From Paracoccaceae bacterium (lineage in GTDB: Bacteria > Pseudomonadota > Alphaproteobacteria > Rhodobacterales > Rhodobacteraceae), in NCBI GenBank assembly GCA_028284605.1, contig JANQRL010000051.1:29633-93632 (forward strand): a stretch of 64,000 nucleotides of DNA, read 5' to 3'. Numbering within the stretch: position 1 is the first letter of the stretch; each line of letters opens with the position of its first letter. Positions 8,193-17,647 of the stretch are shown in pieces. The translations under genes were made by a program, and so were the position numbers. The notes under the pieces are model-generated. The model was not told the origin of the DNA and did no database searches. It saw only the letters and a program-made list of their open reading frames with translations.

Positions 8193-9770
8193 ATGGCAAA
8201 AATTGCCTTCATTCTGCTCTGTCACAAGGACCCCGATGCGATCATCCAGCAGGCCGGGCAGCTGACGGCTGCGGGCGATTTCATGGCGATCCACTTCGAT
8301 GCACGGGCGCCGAAGGCCGCCTATGACCGCATCCGCACCGCTCTGGCCGACAATCCGCGGGTGACCTTCGCCCGGCGCCGGGTGCGCTGCGGCTGGGGCG
8401 AGTGGAGCCTGGTTGAGGCCACGCTGCAGGCGGTCGAGGCGGCGGTGGCGGCGTTTCCGCGCGCGACCCATTTCTACATGCTCTCGGGCGACTGCATGGC
8501 GGTGAAATCGGCGCGCTACGCCCATGATTTCCTCGACGCCCACGACATGGACTATATCGAGAGCGTCGATTTCTTCGACGGCGACTGGATCAAGACCGGG
8601 ATGAAGAAGGAACGGCTGATCTACCGCCACGTCTTCAACGAGCGGACCCAGAAGAGGCTGTTCTACTGGTCGTTCTGGGCCCAGCGGCGGCTTGGCCTGA
8701 CGCGGGAGATTCCTGCCGATCTCCAGATGATGATCGGCAGCCAGTGGTGGTGTCTGCGCCGGCGCACCATCGAGTGGATCCTGAACTTCACCAGAGAGCG
8801 GCCCGATGTGATGCGGTTCTTCCGCACCACCTGGATCCCCGACGAGACCTTCTTTCAGACCCTGGTGCGTCACCTGGTGCCCGAGCCCGAGATCGAGTCC
8901 CGGACGCTCACGTTCCTGATGTTCTCCGATTACGGGATGCCGGTGACGTTCTACAACGATCACTACGACCTGCTGCTGAGCCAGGATTTCCTCTTCGCGC
9001 GCAAGATCAGCCCCGAAGCGGCGGAACTGAAACGCCGGCTCGGCGCGCTCTATGCCTCGAACCGCGACGATTTCCAGATCTCCGACGAGGGCCGCAACCT
9101 CTACAAGTTCCTCACCGGACGCGGCCGGATCGGGCGCCGCTTCGCCACCCGGTTCTGGGAGACCGAGGCGAGCCTGGGGCGCGACCGGGAACTGCTGATC
9201 GTGGCCTGCAAGAAATGGCATGTGGCCAAGCGGCTGGTGGGCTCGATCAAGCACCACACCAATATCCCGGCCATCGACTACCTCTTCAACGAGGAGGGCA
9301 CGCCGCTCCCTGATCTGGGCGGCATCCAGACCACCCTCGAAAAGCGCACCCGCCATCGCCGGGCGCTGATGCGGATGCTCTACGACTATTACGAGACCGA
9401 CCGGCTGATCATCTGCCTCGACACCGCCAGCATGGACCTGCTTCAGGATTTCTACGCCGACCGGTCCAGCACGCGGCTTCTGGAGATCGAGTGCGAGTTC
9501 ACCGATGACTACCTCGCCGGCCATGCCCGCCGCGTCGGCCTCGCCGGGGATCAGACCTCGGACGAGACGTTGCGCCAGCTCCTGCCGACGATCCGGTTCG
9601 AGATCATGTATGAGAGCGACCGCATCCGCGACGCCAATTTCGAGAACCACAGCCGGCTCCGGCAATCCATATCTCCGGCGGAGAATGTGCCCGATCTCGA
9701 AGCCTTCCTTTCGGTCGCCCCGGAAACCGCGCGGTCGATCGCCGAAACGCCCTATCTCTTCACCGATTGA
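8193..9770 (+). CDS. beta-1,6-N-acetylglucosaminyltransferase-like (GT14) enzyme with a C-terminal extension
   Basis: 525 aa from the ATG at 8193. Residues 1-260 match the core-2/I-branching GlcNAc-transferase fold: MAKIAFILLCHKDP, the IHFDARAP strand, THFYMLSGDCMAVKS, and the IGSQWWCLRRRTIEWIL and WIPDETFFQTLV segments around the acceptor site. Residues about 300-525 form a second domain resembling the DUF5928 region attached to this enzyme in Rhodobacterales, with no motif I can interpret. No Shine-Dalgarno sequence is obvious. The divergent sulfotransferase suggests a shared glycan substrate. Donor and acceptor are inferred from the family only. Confidence 0.85.
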   Translation: MAKIAFILLCHKDPDAIIQQAGQLTAAGDFMAIHFDARAPKAAYDRIRTALADNPRVTFARRRVRCGWGEWSLVEATLQAVEAAVAAFPRATHFYMLSGDCMAVKSARYAHDFLDAHDMDYIESVDFFDGDWIKTGMKKERLIYRHVFNERTQKRLFYWSFWAQRRLGLTREIPADLQMMIGSQWWCLRRRTIEWILNFTRERPDVMRFFRTTWIPDETFFQTLVRHLVPEPEIESRTLTFLMFSDYGMPVTFYNDHYDLLLSQDFLFARKISPEAAELKRRLGALYASNRDDFQISDEGRNLYKFLTGRGRIGRRFATRFWETEASLGRDRELLIVACKKWHVAKRLVGSIKHHTNIPAIDYLFNEEGTPLPDLGGIQTTLEKRTRHRRALMRMLYDYYETDRLIICLDTASMDLLQDFYADRSSTRLLEIECEFTDDYLAGHARRVGLAGDQTSDETLRQLLPTIRFEIMYESDRIRDANFENHSRLRQSISPAENVPDLEAFLSVAPETARSIAETPYLFTD

Positions 9771-9789
9771 AGCCAGCCGAGGACCCGAG

Positions 9790-10155
9790 ATGGACTTCAC
9801 CTACGACCCAGAGAACATCTTCGCCAAGATCCTGCGCGGCGAGATCCCGAACGACACGGTTTACGAGAACGACCATGCGCTTGCCTTCCGGGACATCAAC
9901 CCGCAGGCGCCGGTCCATGTGCTGGTGATCCCCAAGGGGCCTTACGTGTCGCTCGACCATTTCGCCGCCGAGGCCGCGCCGGAAGAACAGCTCGGCTTCA
10001 TGGCCGCCGTGGCCGAGGTGTGCCGCGGCGAGGCGGTGGCGAACGGCTTTCGCGCGCTCTCCAACACGCGCCGCGACGGGGTCCAGGAGGTGCCGCATTT
10101 CCATCTCCACATCATCGGAGGCCGTCCCCTCGGCCGGATGCTGAGCCCGGCCTGA
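9790..10155 (+). CDS. HIT-family nucleotide hydrolase/transferase
   Basis: 121 aa, the usual size for Hint-type histidine-triad proteins. It opens with TYDPENIFAKILRGEIPNDTVYEND. The catalytic histidine triad is HFHLHIIGGRPLG near residues 103-115. These enzymes cleave AMP-linked substrates such as phosphoramidates of AMP. It lies 19 bases after the glycosyltransferase stop and could be co-transcribed, although HIT genes sit in many contexts. Confidence 0.95.
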   Translation: MDFTYDPENIFAKILRGEIPNDTVYENDHALAFRDINPQAPVHVLVIPKGPYVSLDHFAAEAAPEEQLGFMAAVAEVCRGEAVANGFRALSNTRRDGVQEVPHFHLHIIGGRPLGRMLSPA

Positions 10156-10222
10156 GCGCGCCCCGGCTTGACTGCGGGTCCCCGGAATGTATCCCGGTTG
10201 CCGCGCCACCCGCGGAAGAAGG

Positions 10223-10426
10223 ATGCCGATGCCAATACCCCCTCCCGAGACCCAGGTCGTTTCCGCCTGGCGCGTATGTTGCGACGGCGGCGGCGGCGCG
10301 CTGGGCCATCCCAGGGTCTGGCTGAAGATCGACCGCGACACCGGCTATGTCGATTGCGGCTATTGCGACGCCCGCTACATCCACAAGAGCTTCGAGGGCA
10401 AGGTCGCCGCCGCCGGGGAGGAATGA
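10223..10426 (+). CDS. zinc-finger domain protein (zf-CHCC, NDUFS6-like)
   Basis: 67 aa, nearly all of it one zinc-ribbon domain: [17 protein letters not shown] followed by [12 protein letters not shown]. This is the C-H-C-C arrangement of the bacterial homologues of the mitochondrial complex I subunit NDUFS6. The ATG at 10229 is an equally possible start. The stop overlaps the next start (ATGA at 10423). In alphaproteobacteria with mitochondrial-type complex I this small protein is thought to help assemble the enzyme; that role is inferred. Confidence 0.85.
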   Translation: MPMPIPPPETQVVSAWRVCCDGGGGALGHPRVWLKIDRDTGYVDCGYCDARYIHKSFEGKVAAAGEE

Positions 10427-11088
10427 GAGCGGCGCGCCGGATCGGCCTGGCGCTGCTGGCCCCGGTTCTCACCTACCTGCTTGCGGCTCTGGTCGGCGCG
10501 CTCTGGCCCGGGCGGGTCGCAGAGGTGGCTGAGAGTGGCGCGGCGCGGGAGATTCGCCTGATCGCCGGCCCGATCCACTACGATGTCCTGCTGCCGCTGA
10601 CCCCCGAGGTCGTGTCCCGTTTCAGCTTTGTCGAGGCGGCGGGTGTGCCGATCCGGCATCCGGAAGCGCGCTGGCTCTCGGTCGGCTGGGGCAGCGAGGC
10701 GTTCTACACCCGGACCGGCACTTATGCCGATATCTCGCTCCCGGTGATCTGGCGGGCGGCCACGGGCGACAGCTCTGTGCTTCGGTTCGAGGCCCTCGGC
10801 ATCCTGTCGGAGCATCCGGCGATCAGAACCCTGACGCTCGATGAAGCCCGGTTCGACGCGCTCGTCGCCGATCTCGCCCGGGCGACCGGCGCGGACCCCC
10901 GCGCGCTCGACGTCGCCGGCCACTCCGCCACCGACGCGTTCTACGCCGCCGAGGGCCATTTCGATCTCTTGCGGACCTGTAACACCTGGGTCGCCGACCG
11001 GCTCCGCGCCGCGGGGGTACCGATGGGCGTGTGGACCCCGACACCCTACGCGGTGACGCTCTCGCTGCGCCGGTTCGGCCATCTCTGA
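10423..11088 (+). CDS. DUF2459/TIGR02117-family membrane-anchored protein
   Basis: 221 aa. One N-terminal hydrophobic segment (about 5-28, [20 protein letters not shown]) is a signal or anchor. The rest would be periplasmic. Family marks are HYDVLLPL near the start of the domain, [10 protein letters not shown], and the C-terminal [13 protein letters not shown], whose Cys and the earlier His could form a hydrolase-like site. The family is uncharacterised. It overlaps the zinc-finger gene by four bases and ends 69 bases before polA. Confidence 0.8.
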   Translation: MRAARRIGLALLAPVLTYLLAALVGALWPGRVAEVAESGAAREIRLIAGPIHYDVLLPLTPEVVSRFSFVEAAGVPIRHPEARWLSVGWGSEAFYTRTGTYADISLPVIWRAATGDSSVLRFEALGILSEHPAIRTLTLDEARFDALVADLARATGADPRALDVAGHSATDAFYAAEGHFDLLRTCNTWVADRLRAAGVPMGVWTPTPYAVTLSLRRFGHL

Positions 11089-11157
11089 CGCGCCGCGCGC
11101 TGGAAGCCCGGCCGCGAACATGGCAGACCGAAGACACCAGACCAAAGGAGCGGCGCC

Positions 11158-13962
11158 ATGGCCTTCGGCAAGGGGCACCATCTGCATCTGATCGACGGCT
11201 CGGCCTTCATCTTCCGCGCCTACCACGCCCTGCCGCCGCTGACGCGGAAATCCGACGGTCTGCCGGTTGGCGCCGTCAGCGGCTTCTGCAACATGCTCCA
11301 GCGCTATGTGGAGGGGAACGAGGGCGGCGATGTCACCCATCTCGCGGTGATCTTCGACAAGGGCTCGCACACGTTCCGCAACGAGCTTTACGATCAGTAC
11401 AAGGCGAACCGGGACGAGATGCCCGAGGACCTGCGCCCGCAGATCCCCCTGACCCGCCGCGCCACCCAGGCGTTCAACATCGCCTGCGAGGAGATCGAGG
11501 GCTACGAGGCCGACGACATCATCGCGACGCTCGCCCATCAGGCGCGGGAGGCGGGCGGGCAGGTGACCATCGTGTCCTCCGACAAGGACCTGATGCAGCT
11601 TGTCGGCGATGGCGTGGTGATGATGGATGCGATGAAGGGCAACCGGATCATCGATGTCGAGGGCGTGGAGGAGAAGTTCGGCGTCGGCCCGGACCGGGTG
11701 ATCGACGTGCAGGCCCTTGCCGGGGACAGCGTCGACAATATTCCCGGCGCGCCGGGGATCGGGGTGAAGACCGCGGCGCTCCTGATCAACGAATACGGGA
11801 CGCTCGAAGAGCTTCTGGACCGCGCCGAGGAGATCAAGCAGCCGAAGCGGCGCGAGACGCTCTTGACCCATCGTGCGCAGATCGAGCTGTCGAAGAAACT
11901 GGTGACGCTCGATTGCGCGACGCCGCTCGACTTTACCCTCGACGATCTGGAGGTGCGCGACCCGGACCCGGAGACGCTTCTGGGCTTTCTGACCGAGATG
12001 GAGTTCCGCACCATCACCCGCCGTATTGCCGAACGGCTCGGCGTCGAGGCGCCGGTGATCCCGGACACCACGCCCGAAGGCGCGACCCCGGCCGAGGACG
12101 AGGCGCCGGCGGCGGCACCCATTGATCCGGTAAAGTATGAGTGGGTCCGGGATGCCGCCGCGCTCCAGGTCTGGATCGATCGCATCCACGAGCGGGGTTG
12201 GGTGGCGGTGGATACCGAGACCACGGGGCTGAACGAAATGACCGCCGATCTCGTCGGCATCTCGCTCTGCGTCGAACCGGGCGAAGCCTGCTACATCCCG
12301 CTGACCCACAAGGCGGAGGAGGGTGAGGGGCTCTTCGGGTCGGAGGAACTGGCAGAGGGGCAGATGGGCGTCGAGGAAGCCCTCGACATGCTGCGGCCGG
12401 TCTTCGCCGATCCGGCGGTGCTGAAGGTCGGGCAGAACCTGAAATACGACATGAAGGTGCTGGCGCGTTACGGCGTGGAGTTCGCCGCCCTCGATGACAC
12501 GATGCTGATGAGCTACGCGCTCAATGCCGGGCTCCATGGCCACGGGATGGATACGCTGTCGGAGCGGTATCTGAGCCACGCGCCGATCCCGATCAAGGAG
12601 TTGATCGGAACCGGCAAGTCGGCCCGGACCTTCGATAAGGTGCCCATCGCCGACGCGGTGAAATACGCCGCCGAGGATGCCGACATCACGCTGCGGCTCT
12701 GGCAGACCTTCCGCCCGCAATTGCCGCAGACCCGAGTCACCACGGTCTACGAGACCCTCGAACGCCCCCTCGTCCCGGTGCTGGCGGAGATGGAGCGCCA
12801 TGGGATCAAGGTCGACCGCGACACGCTCTCGCGGATGTCGAACGCGTTCTCGCAGAAGATGGCGGGGCTGGAGGCGGAACTGCACGAGATGGCCGGGCAC
12901 GATTTCAACGTCCAGGCCCCGGCGCAGGTCGGCCGCATCCTCTTTGAGGAGATGGGTCTGGAGGGCGGCAAGAAGACCAAGACCGGGCAATGGTCGACCC
13001 CGGCCGATGTGCTGGAAGACCTCGCCACGACCCATGACTTCCCGGCCCGCGTGCTCGATTACCGGCAGTTGGCCAAGCTCAAGAGCACCTATACCGACGC
13101 GCTTCAGGAGCACATCAATGCCGAGACCGGGCGGGTGCATACGTCCTACGTCCAGACCGGCGCCAATACCGGTCGGCTCGCCTCGACCGATCCGAACTTG
13201 CAGAACATCCCGGTCCGGACCGAGGAGGGCCGCCGTATCCGCGAAGCCTTCGTCGCCGAGCCGGGACATGTGCTGGTCAGCCTCGACTACAGCCAGATCG
13301 AGCTGCGCATCCTCGCCCACAAGGCCGGGATCGAGGCGCTGAAGGAGGCGTTCCGCGAGGGGCAGGATATCCACGCCGCCACGGCCTCGGAGATGTTCAA
13401 CGTACCGCTTGAGGAGATGACGCCGGATGTGCGGCGGCAGGCGAAGGCGATCAATTTCGGGGTGATCTACGGGATTTCGGGCTTTGGGCTGGCGCGGAAC
13501 CTGCGGATTCCCCGGGCCGAGGCCCAGGGCTTCATCGACCGCTATTTCGAGCGGTTTCCGGGCATCCGCGCCTATATGGACGACACGATTGCCTTCGCGA
13601 AGGAGCATGGGTTCGTCGAGACGCTCTTCGGCCGGAAGATCCATACGCCGGAGATCAACGCCAAGGGGCCCGGCGCCGGGTTCGCGCGGCGGGCGGCGAT
13701 CAACGCGCCGATCCAGGGCACGGCGGCGGATGTGATCCGGCGTGCGATGATCCGGATGCCGGGCGCCATCGCGGGGATGCCGGCGAAGATGCTGCTTCAG
13801 GTCCATGACGAACTGCTCTTCGAGGTCGAGGAGGGCGCCGTGGACGACCTCATCGGGGTTGCGCGCGAGGTCATGGAGGGGGCCGCCATGCCGGCGGTCG
13901 CGTTCGACGTGCCGCTGGTCGTGGATGCCGGTCAGGGCGCGACCTGGGCCGAGGCGCACTGA
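11158..13962 (+). CDS. polA: DNA polymerase I
   Basis: 934 aa, full length, with three active domains. The 5'-3' flap nuclease (about 1-290) has LIDGSAFIFRAYHA, EADDIIATLA and SSDKDLMQL. The 3'-5' proofreading domain keeps D352 and E354 (VAVDTETTGL), NLKYDMKVL and YAAEDADIT, so proofreading should be functional, unlike in some bacteria. The polymerase has DYSQIELRILAH (motif A, D710), KAINFGVIYG (motif B, K763) and VHDELLFEV (motif C, D884). It starts after AAAGGAG. It fills gaps in repair and removes Okazaki primers. Confidence 0.98.
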   Translation: MAFGKGHHLHLIDGSAFIFRAYHALPPLTRKSDGLPVGAVSGFCNMLQRYVEGNEGGDVTHLAVIFDKGSHTFRNELYDQYKANRDEMPEDLRPQIPLTRRATQAFNIACEEIEGYEADDIIATLAHQAREAGGQVTIVSSDKDLMQLVGDGVVMMDAMKGNRIIDVEGVEEKFGVGPDRVIDVQALAGDSVDNIPGAPGIGVKTAALLINEYGTLEELLDRAEEIKQPKRRETLLTHRAQIELSKKLVTLDCATPLDFTLDDLEVRDPDPETLLGFLTEMEFRTITRRIAERLGVEAPVIPDTTPEGATPAEDEAPAAAPIDPVKYEWVRDAAALQVWIDRIHERGWVAVDTETTGLNEMTADLVGISLCVEPGEACYIPLTHKAEEGEGLFGSEELAEGQMGVEEALDMLRPVFADPAVLKVGQNLKYDMKVLARYGVEFAALDDTMLMSYALNAGLHGHGMDTLSERYLSHAPIPIKELIGTGKSARTFDKVPIADAVKYAAEDADITLRLWQTFRPQLPQTRVTTVYETLERPLVPVLAEMERHGIKVDRDTLSRMSNAFSQKMAGLEAELHEMAGHDFNVQAPAQVGRILFEEMGLEGGKKTKTGQWSTPADVLEDLATTHDFPARVLDYRQLAKLKSTYTDALQEHINAETGRVHTSYVQTGANTGRLASTDPNLQNIPVRTEEGRRIREAFVAEPGHVLVSLDYSQIELRILAHKAGIEALKEAFREGQDIHAATASEMFNVPLEEMTPDVRRQAKAINFGVIYGISGFGLARNLRIPRAEAQGFIDRYFERFPGIRAYMDDTIAFAKEHGFVETLFGRKIHTPEINAKGPGAGFARRAAINAPIQGTAADVIRRAMIRMPGAIAGMPAKMLLQVHDELLFEVEEGAVDDLIGVAREVMEGAAMPAVAFDVPLVVDAGQGATWAEAH

Positions 13963-13983
13963 ACTTACGCCCGTTCTGGTCGC

Positions 13984-14454
13984 CTATTCAGGGGGGCTTT
14001 GGCGCAGGGTCTCGATCAGGGCCGCGATGCGTTTCGCGCGCGTCTCGGGCCGCTTGGCGGTCTCGATCTGATAGAGGTGGCCGCGCTGTTTGCCGGCGCT
14101 GAGCGCGGACCAATCCGCCGACAGGTCCGCGGCGCGCAGGCCCGCCGCCACGTCCTCGGGCGTATCGACCGCGTCCTCGGGCGCTGGGCGGAGTCGAACC
14201 TCCACCAAATCGCCGGGCGTGACGCCGATCCGGTTGAGGAGGGTCTTGCCGGTCCAGAGGAAGGTCCAGTCCGCCACCGGGGCCGTGCTGAGCGCGAGGT
14301 TCACCGGGTGCTCGGCGATCTCCCCTTCCACCCGCTTCGCGCCCAGGGCGCGGAGGGCGACATCGATCTCCGGCGGCAGGGGCAGGACGGTGTAGGTCTT
14401 GTCGCCCCAGACCATCGGGGTGATCCGGCCCTCGAAGCTCAGGTAGTCGCTCAC
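13984..14454 (-). CDS. DUF1905 plus OmdA-type (YdeI-like) protein
   Basis: 156 aa. Residues about 5-90 match DUF1905, with VLPLPPEIDVALRALGAKRVEGEI as the core. The C-terminal residues 100-156 resemble the bacteriocin-protection/YdeI domain (WSALSAGKQRGHLYQIETAKRPETRAKRI). It should be a small cytoplasmic protein with no known enzymatic role. It is translationally coupled to the upstream LysE gene (4-base overlap) and convergent with polA across 21 bases. Confidence 0.82.
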   Translation of the reverse strand: MSDYLSFEGRITPMVWGDKTYTVLPLPPEIDVALRALGAKRVEGEIAEHPVNLALSTAPVADWTFLWTGKTLLNRIGVTPGDLVEVRLRPAPEDAVDTPEDVAAGLRAADLSADWSALSAGKQRGHLYQIETAKRPETRAKRIAALIETLRQSPPE

Positions 14455-15065
14455 GCCCGTTCGAGGGCGAGCCGGCCGGCGAGGAGCGCGAAGATCGCGG
14501 CGAAGCTGCGGTTCAGCCAGCGCATGATCGTGGCACTGCCGAGGACCCAGCGCCGGGCCTGGGCCGCGAAGAGGCCGTAGAGGATGAAGACCGCCAAGGT
14601 CATCGCCATGAAGACCCCGCCGAGCAGGACCATTTCCGCTGTGGCCGTGGCCGGGTCGCCGGAGAGGAATGGCGGCAGGAGCGCGAGGAAGAAGATCGAG
14701 AGCTTCGGGTTCAGGATGTTGATCAGCGCCCCACGCCGGGCGATCCGAAGGCCCGCATCCGCGCTGCGGCGTGGCTCTACGGAGAGCGCGCCGCCCGAGC
14801 GCAGCGCGCCCCAGGCGAGCCAGAGCAGGTAGGCCACGCCGGCGAACTTCACCACGTTGAAGAGGAGCGCCGAGGTATGGAGGATCGCGGCGAGCCCCAG
14901 GGCGGCTGCGAGAAGGTGCGGCAGGATGCCGAAGGTGCAGCCGAGCGCCGCCCAGATCGCGGCGACCCGGCCCTGGCCGAGACCGATGGCAAGCGTGTAG
15001 ATCACCCCGGTGCCGGGGGCGAGCACGACGACAAGGGCGGTCATCAGGAATTGCGTGGTGATCAT
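14451..15065 (-). CDS. LysE/RhtB-family amino acid exporter
   Basis: 204 aa with six hydrophobic segments. The first loop carries APGTGVIYTLAIGLGQGRVAAIWAALGCTFG, the RhtB signature in which a proline-containing motif follows helix 1. NPKLSIFFLALLPPFL is the second family mark. These exporters remove amino acids such as homoserine, threonine or lysine; the substrate cannot be read here. GGAGG lies ten bases before the ATG. The stop overlaps the DUF1905 gene. Confidence 0.92.
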   Translation of the reverse strand: MITTQFLMTALVVVLAPGTGVIYTLAIGLGQGRVAAIWAALGCTFGILPHLLAAALGLAAILHTSALLFNVVKFAGVAYLLWLAWGALRSGGALSVEPRRSADAGLRIARRGALINILNPKLSIFFLALLPPFLSGDPATATAEMVLLGGVFMAMTLAVFILYGLFAAQARRWVLGSATIMRWLNRSFAAIFALLAGRLALERA

Positions 15066-15134
15066 CGGCGGCCTCCGGCGGATCGGCGTCGGGGACGTGT
15101 TACGCCTGTATACAGATCAGGTAAACCCGGGCCC

Positions 15135-15650
15135 TCAGAGGATGCGCCGGAAGAGCCCGGGATAGTCCAGGACCAGGCCGTGGTCATCCACAGGAAGCTC
15201 CGCGGTGAAGCCGCTCTCAAGGCCCTCATATCGATAGAGATGAGTCCCGAGCCGCGTGTAGCGTTGCGGGGCCGGGCGGCAGGAGAGCGTCGCCGCGTCG
15301 ATATAGAGCGCGGCGATCTCGGCGGCCTCGCCGACCGCCAAAGCGCAGCGCCGGATCGGCAGGGTGTTGGTGAAGGGGCTCGCGGAGATGTCCGGGTCGA
15401 TGGCCCCATCGAGGTCCGGCCGGGCGCCATTCGCGTCGTGCCAGCGCCCGGGTTCCGAGGCGGTCAGGTCCAGACTTGTGCCGATGGTGCTCCACAGGCT
15501 GATCTCCTGCGTGGCGCCGCTCTCATCGGTGACGATCCGGTAGCTCAGGCCGCCATCTGCATCGAGGATCACCCCCCGGGCCGCGCGGTCCTCGAGGATC
15601 ACCTGTTGCAGCCCCTGACCGTCCCAGCCGGTCCAGCGGGCCTCGATCAC
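15135..15650 (-). CDS. putative glycolipid-binding domain protein (PF06475-type)
   Basis: 171 aa starting at a GTG that overlaps the ispH stop (GTGA). It begins [20 protein letters not shown] and ends [16 protein letters not shown], both typical of this family, whose structures show a beta-barrel-like lipid-binding fold. There is no signal peptide, so it is cytoplasmic. The coupling to ispH may be accidental; the cellular role is unknown. Confidence 0.82.
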   Translation of the reverse strand: MIEARWTGWDGQGLQQVILEDRAARGVILDADGGLSYRIVTDESGATQEISLWSTIGTSLDLTASEPGRWHDANGARPDLDGAIDPDISASPFTNTLPIRRCALAVGEAAEIAALYIDAATLSCRPAPQRYTRLGTHLYRYEGLESGFTAELPVDDHGLVLDYPGLFRRIL

Positions 15651-16597
15651 GCGGGCACCCGCAGCACCCGGGGCACCTTGAACTCCACGTTCTCCTTGGC
15701 CGTCTCGACCGGTTCGACGGTCACGTCATAGCGGTCGCGGAAGGCGTCGATCACCTCGTTAACGAGCACCTCCGGCGCTGAGGCACCGGCGGTAATGCCT
15801 AGGGTCGCGATCCCTTCTAGTGCGCGCCAGTCGATATCCGTCGCGCGCTGCACGAGCTGCGCATAGGGGCAGCCCGCTTTCGCGCCGACCTCGACCAGAC
15901 GCTTGGAGTTCGAGGAGTTCGGCGCGCCCACCACCAGCATCGCATCGGCCTTGGGCGCCATCGCCTTCACCGCCTCCTGGCGGTTGGTGGTGGCGTAGCA
16001 GATGTCTTCCTTGTGCGGGCCGACGATGGCCGGGAACCGGGCCTGGAGGGCGGCGACAATCTCTGCGGTGTCGTCGACCGAGAGCGTGGTCTGGGTGACG
16101 AAGGCGAGGCGGTCGGGGTCGCGGACCTCCACGCGCGCCACATCCTCCACCGTCTCCACCAGCAGCACCCCTCCGGGCGGCAACTGGCCCATCGTGCCGA
16201 CGGTTTCCGGATGGCCGGCATGGCCGATCATGACCATCTGGAGGCCGTTCTCGTGGTGCCGCGCGGCCTCGATATGGACCTTGGAGACCAGCGGGCAGGT
16301 GGCGTCGACATAGAGCATCTCGCGCCGCGCCGCCTCCGCCGGGACCGCCTTCGGGACGCCATGGGCGGAGAAGATCACCGGGCGGTCGCCGGGGCAGTCG
16401 TCAAGCTCCTTGACGAAGACCGCGCCCTTGGCTCGCAGATCGTCGACGACAAATTTGTTGTGGACGATCTCGTGGCGCACATAGACCGGCGCGCCCCATT
16501 TCTCGAGCGCCATCTCGACGATCTTGATCGCCCGGTCGACCCCGGCGCAGAACCCGCGCGGCGCGGCGAGGTAGATGGTGAGCGGCGGTCTGGTCAT
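15647..16597 (-). CDS. ispH: 4-hydroxy-3-methylbut-2-enyl diphosphate reductase
   Basis: 316 aa; the ATG at 16597 has AAGGA eight bases upstream. It carries out the last step of the MEP isoprenoid pathway, making IPP and DMAPP with a 4Fe-4S cluster. Cluster ligands are Cys17 ([11 protein letters not shown]), Cys101 ([11 protein letters not shown]) and Cys200 ([14 protein letters not shown]). [16 protein letters not shown] binds the diphosphate. The product feeds quinones and, in phototrophic relatives, carotenoids and bacteriochlorophyll. It faces a cobalamin-domain regulator, and the gap contains a PpsR-type site 140 bases from this start. Confidence 0.97.
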   Translation of the reverse strand: MTRPPLTIYLAAPRGFCAGVDRAIKIVEMALEKWGAPVYVRHEIVHNKFVVDDLRAKGAVFVKELDDCPGDRPVIFSAHGVPKAVPAEAARREMLYVDATCPLVSKVHIEAARHHENGLQMVMIGHAGHPETVGTMGQLPPGGVLLVETVEDVARVEVRDPDRLAFVTQTTLSVDDTAEIVAALQARFPAIVGPHKEDICYATTNRQEAVKAMAPKADAMLVVGAPNSSNSKRLVEVGAKAGCPYAQLVQRATDIDWRALEGIATLGITAGASAPEVLVNEVIDAFRDRYDVTVEPVETAKENVEFKVPRVLRVPA

Positions 16598-16736
16598 CTC
16601 GGTCCTTCTTCGGCTCGGCGCGCGGGCGCCGATGCTCCCGCAGAGATAGCGACCCGGGTCGCACGGTTCCAGTCGCGGCGGCGGCGAGTCGCGGCTTCGG
16701 GACACCAATGTCAGAGTCCCGGCAATGGCGACCATT

Positions 16737-16754
16737 TGTCAACGTTGATTGACA
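16737..16754. promoter_or_regulatory. PpsR/CrtJ-type operator TGTC-N10-GACA overlapping a -35 element
   Basis: The sequence is TGTCAACGTTGATTGACA, an exact match to the dyad consensus TGTcN10gACA bound by PpsR/CrtJ repressors of photosynthesis genes. Its right half creates TTGACA (16749-16754), a perfect -35 box. At 17 bases the weak TTGAGA, or one base further TGAGAA, could serve as -10 for the rightward gene at 16850. PpsR usually needs two sites; I see no clear second one nearby. Confidence 0.6.
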
Positions 16755-16849
16755 CTCGAATCGTGCAAGTGTTGAGAATCGGTTGGGCCGGGGCCGAGCT
16801 ATAACGCCAAGAGAGCCGCGAATTGGCGACCCGGGAAAGGGCCAGTGCC

Positions 16850-17641
16850 ATGGACTCTCTTCATACCGGACAATCCTCCCGCGATGAACATGGGCAAGCC
16901 GCCCGACACGCATCGACGGCTGGTGCGGCGCTCGACGGTCTCGCCCGCGCCGCCATGCGCCGTCTGGCCGGCGCGACCGCCGCCAGGGGCGGCGAGGCGC
17001 CTTCGGACGAACAGATTGCCGTCTTGGCGGTTTCCCTTTGCGACCCGAACCAGGACGAGGTGGTCGAGCAGCTTTGCGCTCTGGGCAGGTCCGATCAGCC
17101 ATTCGCGCCGATCGTCCGGGACTATCTTGCCCCGCTCGCCCGCCGCCTTGGTGAAGGCTGGGAGGAGGACGAGTTCTCTTTCGTTGAAGTCGGCATCGCA
17201 ATGTCCAGACTGCATCTCGTCCTAAGGCGGCTTGAGCGGCACCGGACGCCGCAGCGCATCCGGCACGATCAGACTCTGTTCTTCGCCACCGTCCCCGGGG
17301 AAACCCACATGCTCGGTTCCGAAATGGCTGCGGGATTGTTCCGCGAGGCGGGCTGGGACGTCGAGCTGCATCTGGGGCTCGAACAGGCGGCGCTTGACGA
17401 GGCGCTGATCGCGACGCCGGCAATGGTGGTCGGGCTGAGCGCGTCGGGGCTGCATTCCATCGAGGCGCTGCGGCACTCCGTGGCCACCGTCCGGTTGGTC
17501 CGTCCGGACATGGTCGTGGTCGTGGGCGGCGCGATCGTCGACGCGGCACCAGAGGCGGTCGAGGACATGGCGCCGGACGCGACCTTTGCAGACGCAATGG
17601 ACGCACTGACGGATATCCGACGCCTGACGATGGTCGTCTGA
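16850..17641 (+). CDS. cobalamin-binding-domain regulator, possibly PpaA/AerR-like
   Basis: 263 aa. The first about 135 residues are helical, like the helical cap that precedes B12-binding domains. Residues 140-263 are Rossmann-like: TLFFATVPGETHMLGSEMAAG (E151-T-H153-M-L-G156, a variant of the DxHxxG base-off motif), VVGLSASGL (194-201) and VVVVGGAIV (222-230). Methyltransferase or mutase domains are absent, so a sensory role is likely. In purple bacteria, PpaA/AerR antirepressors of PpsR/CrtJ have this design, and a PpsR-type operator lies over the promoter here. The identity is inferred from motif and context. Confidence 0.72.
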   Translation: MDSLHTGQSSRDEHGQAARHASTAGAALDGLARAAMRRLAGATAARGGEAPSDEQIAVLAVSLCDPNQDEVVEQLCALGRSDQPFAPIVRDYLAPLARRLGEGWEEDEFSFVEVGIAMSRLHLVLRRLERHRTPQRIRHDQTLFFATVPGETHMLGSEMAAGLFREAGWDVELHLGLEQAALDEALIATPAMVVGLSASGLHSIEALRHSVATVRLVRPDMVVVVGGAIVDAAPEAVEDMAPDATFADAMDALTDIRRLTMVV

Positions 17642-17647
17642 CCGCGC

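Noticed and set aside
10375..13959. An open reading frame of about 1190 codons on the - strand opposite polA
   Set aside because: It is an antisense shadow of polA. Its product is low-complexity, rich in Arg, His, Pro and Gly, with no domain, while the + strand shows all polA motifs.
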